Source: Butyrivibrio sp. LB2008 (GTDB taxonomy: Bacteria; Bacillota; Clostridia; Lachnospirales; Lachnospiraceae). From it: DNA of 64,000 nt. Under the pieces are notes generated by a model. The model was not told the DNA's origin. It saw only the letters and a program-made list of their open reading frames with translations, and did no database searches. Location: NCBI RefSeq assembly GCF_000621565.1, contig NZ_JHXZ01000009.1, positions 186,001-250,000 of the forward strand, read 5' to 3'. Position numbers and translations under genes: made by a program. Below are positions 60,845-64,000 of this stretch, piece after piece. Numbering within the stretch: the stretch's first letter is position 1; every line of letters starts with the position of its first letter.

Positions 60845-61867
60845 TTGGGTATACAAGTTGGTGTAATTGGTGCAGGAAGCTGGGGTATCGCGCTTTCTTA
60901 TGTATTGGCAGGTAACGGGCATGATGTTACCGTCTGGTCCAGAAGCGATTCGTCAGTGGCGAAGCTTAGGGAATATCACGGAAACGAGGAGAAACTTCCC
61001 GGCGTAAAGCTTCCGGAATCGGTTAAATACACATCAAGTATTGAAGAAGCCGTAAAGGATAAGGATATTATCGTTGTCGTTGTTCCTTCGGCTCATATGC
61101 GTGAAACAATAAGGCTTATGAAGCCTTTCATTAACGAGACTGAAGAACACAGACAGATAATCGTAAATTGCAGTAAGGGAATCGAAGAAGATTCGCTTAT
61201 GGTCATGTCTGATGTCATTCTCGATGAGATACCGGGATGTAATGTATGTGTTCTTTCAGGCCCCTCTCATGCGGAAGAAGTCGGAAAGAGCATGCCTACT
61301 ACACTTGTAGTCGGTGCTTTTGAAAAAGAGATTGCTAAGTACATTCAAAATGTATTTATGAATAACTTCCTCAGAGTATATATCAGTCCCGATATGCTCG
61401 GTATTGAGATCGGAGCTGCGCTTAAGAATGTGGTGGCACTTGCTGCAGGTATCGCTGACGGTTACGGCTGCGGTGACAATGCAAAGGCTGCGCTCATTAC
61501 AAGAGGAATTGCCGAGATTTCAAGACTCGGAATGGCAATGGGCGGTAAATTTGAGACCTTTTCAGGTCTTTCAGGAATCGGAGATCTGATCGTTACATGT
61601 GCATCAATGCATTCAAGAAACAGACGCGCAGGTATCCTTATCGGACAGGGTAAGTCTTATCAGGAAGCCATGGATGAAGTAAACATGGTTGTTGAGGGCG
61701 TCTACAGTGCGAAAGCTGCACTTAAGCTCGCTGAGAAGTATGAAGTTGAGATGCCGATAATCATGGCGGTAAATGATATTTTATTTGCCGGCAAGCCTCT
61801 TCAGGAAGCTGTGCAGGATCTTATGATGAGAGATAAGAAGACTGAAAACAGCATGCTTGAGTGGTAA
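60845..61867 (+). CDS. gpsA: glycerol-3-phosphate dehydrogenase (NAD(P)+)
   Basis: GpsA makes sn-glycerol-3-phosphate from dihydroxyacetone phosphate. The start is TTG at 60845, supported by AGGAGGA eight bases before it and by the immediate Rossmann motif GVIGAGSWGIALSYVLAG. 340 residues. Others: GIEEDSLMVMSD, LSGPSHAEEV, AALKNVVALAAGIADG with the catalytic Lys, and SGIGDLIVTC. With plsY it forms the entry to phospholipids. Confidence 0.96.
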   Translation: MGIQVGVIGAGSWGIALSYVLAGNGHDVTVWSRSDSSVAKLREYHGNEEKLPGVKLPESVKYTSSIEEAVKDKDIIVVVVPSAHMRETIRLMKPFINETEEHRQIIVNCSKGIEEDSLMVMSDVILDEIPGCNVCVLSGPSHAEEVGKSMPTTLVVGAFEKEIAKYIQNVFMNNFLRVYISPDMLGIEIGAALKNVVALAAGIADGYGCGDNAKAALITRGIAEISRLGMAMGGKFETFSGLSGIGDLIVTCASMHSRNRRAGILIGQGKSYQEAMDEVNMVVEGVYSAKAALKLAEKYEVEMPIIMAVNDILFAGKPLQEAVQDLMMRDKKTENSMLEW

Positions 61868-61922
61868 AAGAATAAGAATTGGTTGATCTGTCGCTTTTCA
61901 AAAGGAAGTGCTTTTGTAATGC

Positions 61923-61951
61923 TTGACATGAAAACGTTTTTTAATTAGAAT
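61923..61951 (+). promoter_or_regulatory. promoter of the tyrS T-box transcript
   Basis: Consensus TTGACA (61923-61928), 17-base spacer, TAGAAT (61946-61951), leading into the T-box RNA from about 61958. Confidence 0.85.
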
Positions 61952-61957
61952 CTGTTA

Positions 61958-62262
61958 ATAGATTAAACATAAAAAGGCTATGATCGGAATAAGTAAGATT
62001 CGCAAGCTGACAACAGAGAATTGCCGGGTGGTGAGAGGCGTATGTTAAGGGCGATGATGAATACCTCCGTGAGCTGCAGAGCAGAATGTTATATACGTAG
62101 TAGGCTCTGACGGGACTGACCGTTATATCGGAAGAGTATCGCTTGTTATAGTAATGAGCCGTACTTGCTGAGGCGTGTAGTGTGAGCTGCATGCGAATGA
62201 AGGTGGTAACACGAATTATTCGTCCTTCGCAATCAGAGATGTGATTGTGAAGGGCTTTTTTT
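61958..62262 (+). promoter_or_regulatory. T-box leader responding to uncharged tRNA-Tyr
   Basis: The core T-box AAGGTGGTAACACG at 62200-62213 and its antiterminator CGTCCTT identify the class. Stem I includes AGAGAATTG near 62011, and the specifier region GAA-TAC-C gives codon UAC (62062-62064), Tyr, in agreement with the downstream gene. The intrinsic terminator pairs CCTTCGCAATCA (62224-62235) with TGATTGTGAAGG (62242-62253), followed by seven T. Uncharged tRNA-Tyr would favour antitermination. Confidence 0.95.
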
Positions 62263-62269
62263 GTGCAGA

Positions 62270-62343
62270 GCACTTAGCGAGGTATTTTCGAGCTTAGTGC
62301 GAGCCATGGGATGTACTTAACGAGGTTATATCGAGTTTAGTAC
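62270..62343 (+). repeat. two tandem 31-nt hairpins between T-box terminator and tyrS
   Basis: Copies at 62270-62300 and 62313-62343 share 24 of 31 bases. The closing stems are GCACTTAGC / GAGCTTAGTGC and GTACTTAAC / GAGTTTAGTAC. The four stem differences are two compensatory pairs (bases 2 and 30; 8 and 24); the other three are in the loop. The second is extended by GGGAT and ATCCC. They lie only in transcripts that pass the T-box terminator. A third partial GAGCACTT occurs at 62359-62366, before the ribosome site. Confidence 0.8.
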
Positions 62344-62394
62344 ATATCCCAATACATAGAGCACTTCGCAATCGGAAAAACAGGAGGAAAAGAG

Positions 62395-63615
62395 ATGAAG
62401 ATTTATGAAGAATTGCAGGCCAGAGGCCTCATCGCTCAGACTACTGACGAAGAGAAAATCAGAGATCTTGTAAATGAAGGAAAGGCAACTTTCTACATTG
62501 GATTTGACTGTACAGCTGATTCACTTACAGCAGGTCACTTCATGGCACTTACACTTATGAAGAGACTTCAGATGGCAGGAAACAAGCCTATCGCTCTTAT
62601 CGGTGGCGGTACAACAATGATCGGCGATCCTTCGGGAAGAACCGATATGCGTAAGATGCTTACAAGAGAAGATATCGATCACAACGCAGCTTGCTTCAAG
62701 AAACAGATGGAGAACTTCATTGAGTTTGGTGAAGGCAAAGCTATGATGGTAAACAACGCAGATTGGCTCCTCAATCTTAACTATGTTGAGCTTCTTCGCG
62801 AAGTAGGTGCATGCTTCTCGGTAAACAACATGCTCAGAGCTGAGTGCTACAAGCAGAGAATGGAAAAAGGTCTTTCATTCCTTGAGTTTAACTACATGAT
62901 TATGCAGTCATACGACTTCTACTACATGTTCCAGAAGTACAACTGTAACCTTGAGTTTGGTGGAGACGATCAGTGGAGCAACATGCTTGGCGGAACAGAG
63001 CTTATCAGAAGAAAGCTCGGTGAAGATGCACATGCTATGACAATCACACTTCTTACAGACTCTCAGGGTAAGAAGATGGGTAAGACAGCAGGAAACGCAG
63101 TATGGCTTGATCCAAATAAGACATCACCTTACGATTTCTACCAGTACTGGAGAAATGTATCTGATGCAGACGTTGATAAGTGCATCAAGATGCTTACATT
63201 TATTCCTATTGAAGAGATTCTTGAGATGGAGAAATGGGATCCTTCAAGAGTTAACGAGAAGAAAGAAATACTCGCATTCGAGCTCACATCACTTGTTCAT
63301 GGAAAAGAGGAAGCTCAGAAAGCTCAGGATGCTGCAAAAGCTCTTTTTGCAGGCGGCGGAGACATGGCTAATGTTCCTTCTGTTGCTCTTAAAGAAGAGG
63401 ACTTCAGAGATGGAGTTGTTGATATCCTTCAGGTTCTTGTATCTGCAGGACTTTGCAATACAAGAAGTGAAGCAAGACGTGCTGTTGAGCAGGGCGGCGT
63501 AACCGTAGCAGATGAGAAGGTTACTGATGTAAAGACAACCTATAACAAAGATTATTTCGCAGATGGCGTAATGGTCAAGAAGGGTAAGAAGTCATTTAAG
63601 AAAGTTACAGTATAA
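62395..63615 (+). CDS. tyrS: tyrosyl-tRNA synthetase
   Basis: Charges tRNA-Tyr. 406 residues: class I core with TAGHFMAL (HIGH-type) near residue 48, EFNYMIMQSYDF, GGDDQWSNM and KKMGKTAGNAVW (KMSKS-type), then a C-terminal S4 RNA-binding domain (SAGLCNTRSEARRAVEQGGV). AGGAGGAAAAG is the ribosome site. Controlled by the T-box above. A terminator follows. Confidence 0.98.
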   Translation: MKIYEELQARGLIAQTTDEEKIRDLVNEGKATFYIGFDCTADSLTAGHFMALTLMKRLQMAGNKPIALIGGGTTMIGDPSGRTDMRKMLTREDIDHNAACFKKQMENFIEFGEGKAMMVNNADWLLNLNYVELLREVGACFSVNNMLRAECYKQRMEKGLSFLEFNYMIMQSYDFYYMFQKYNCNLEFGGDDQWSNMLGGTELIRRKLGEDAHAMTITLLTDSQGKKMGKTAGNAVWLDPNKTSPYDFYQYWRNVSDADVDKCIKMLTFIPIEEILEMEKWDPSRVNEKKEILAFELTSLVHGKEEAQKAQDAAKALFAGGGDMANVPSVALKEEDFRDGVVDILQVLVSAGLCNTRSEARRAVEQGGVTVADEKVTDVKTTYNKDYFADGVMVKKGKKSFKKVTV

Positions 63616-63626
63616 ATTATCGAAAT

Positions 63627-63648
63627 TGCTGTGCAAATTAGCACAGCA
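63627..63648 (+). terminator. terminator after tyrS
   Basis: TGCTGTGC (63627-63634) pairs with GCACAGCA (63641-63648), followed by GTTTTT. Confidence 0.88.
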
Positions 63649-63713
63649 GTTTTTAAATAATACGAGAAAATTGCGTTTCTATTACATGATAATCAAATAT
63701 GAAAGAGGCACAT

Positions 63714-64000
63714 GTGAAGACCAGATTTATAACATTATTGTCCGTTGTACTTATGTTGGCGGGATGCGGAAAGATAGAGGAAGGAAATGCAAATGCATTG
63801 GAGAGTGCATCTAATGCGAACGCAGCATGTACGGAAACTTCAGTTGAGGAAACTAAAGCAGTTACTTTTGCACCGGAAGAACAGCTTGCTGTTATTGAGA
63901 ATTCTTTTGACATATGGAAAGAAAACAATGACGATATAAATGCTGTAAAAGATTACATAGAGACAAAGTATGCAATAGCAGACATGGACAAGGACGGTTA
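63714..64000 (+). CDS. putative lipoprotein, 5' part (cut by window edge)
   Basis: Starts with GTG at 63714, five bases after GAGG, and stays open to base 64000 (95 codons). The N-terminus KTRFITLLSVVLMLAGC is a lipoprotein signal with lipobox LAGC, followed by an Asn/Ala/Glu linker. The last visible residues include IADMDKDG, like the start of an EF-hand or a dockerin-type calcium loop. Family cannot be told from this part. Confidence 0.75.
   Translation, partial: MKTRFITLLSVVLMLAGCGKIEEGNANALESASNANAACTETSVEETKAVTFAPEEQLAVIENSFDIWKENNDDINAVKDYIETKYAIADMDKDG

Noticed and set aside
63626..63814. 62-codon open frame after tyrS
   Set aside because: It starts in the terminator and is out of frame with the clear lipoprotein signal that begins at GTG 63714.
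1..64000. Prophage, complete insertion sequence or integrative element
   Set aside because: No integrase, phage structural gene or paired IS ends were seen; only the Rpn-type gene and the palindrome suggest mobility.

Overview
The window reads as a chromosomal segment of a low-to-moderate G+C Gram-positive anaerobe, most likely a rumen or gut Lachnospiraceae of the Butyrivibrio/Pseudobutyrivibrio kind. The reasons are the Firmicutes housekeeping blocks (rpmF-plsX-acpP-rnc-smc-ftsY, ylxM-ffh-rpsP-khpA, rbgA-rnhB with FliK-like and FlhX genes), a Tyr T-box leader, a CcpA-type cre box at ackA, a glucuronate pathway under a LacI regulator, and strong AGGAGG ribosome sites. These are family-level inferences from the sequence; no database was searched.

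Layout. 1-1.5 kb: end of one unknown gene plus three small AT-rich unknown genes resembling a toxin/immunity tail. 1.6-6 kb: an Rpn-type PD-(D/E)XK nuclease with a repeat-built coiled coil, a secreted protein resembling the LecB/PA-IIL calcium lectins, a lipoprotein, and two tandem paralogous membrane proteins. 6.1-9.8 kb: de novo NAD operon nadA-nadB-nadC-niaR behind a candidate NiaR operator. 9.9-13.8 kb: a small acidic membrane protein that looks frameshifted, tRNA-Gly(CCC), mscL with a zinc-ribbon tail, cobQ, mnmA. 13.8-14.46 kb: non-coding DNA with four 75-bp hairpin repeats followed by a 188-bp near-palindrome. 14.46-18.6 kb: divergent glucuronate genes (uxaC-lacI and uxaA) with two matched operators. 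18.6-22.1 kb: a large cyclic-nucleotide-binding-like protein and tmcAL. 22.2-23.5 kb: ackA. 23.5-24.1 kb: a gene-free stretch with a strong promoter and a foldable RNA. 24.1-36.1 kb: AraC regulator, rpmF-plsX-acpP, rnc-smc-ftsY, threonine deaminase, YitT, GH25 lysozyme, second AraC regulator.

36.1-49.6 kb is the secretion/translation block: ylxM-ffh-rpsP-khpA-trmD-rimM, then a nucleoside uptake and salvage cassette (uridine phosphorylase, BMP lipoprotein, dual ATPase, two permeases, cytidine deaminase) sitting between rimM and rplS, then rplS, two signal peptidases around rbgA, and rnhB. 49.6-56 kb: FliK-like, FlhX, YraN, PgeF and an OmpR-type two-component system. 56.1-64 kb: prs (minus strand), a DUF512 radical-SAM-like protein, der-plsY-gpsA, the T-box-controlled tyrS, and the start of a lipoprotein gene cut by the window edge.

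The main observations beyond ordinary annotation are the strictly 75-bp-periodic hairpin array with its adjoining giant palindrome (13.9-14.37 kb), two tandem 31-nt hairpins before tyrS whose only stem differences are compensatory, the LecB-like secreted protein with conserved calcium ligands, a structured-RNA candidate at 23.6 kb, and the reordered and split rimM/trmD/rplS block. No CRISPR array, prophage or complete IS element was seen.
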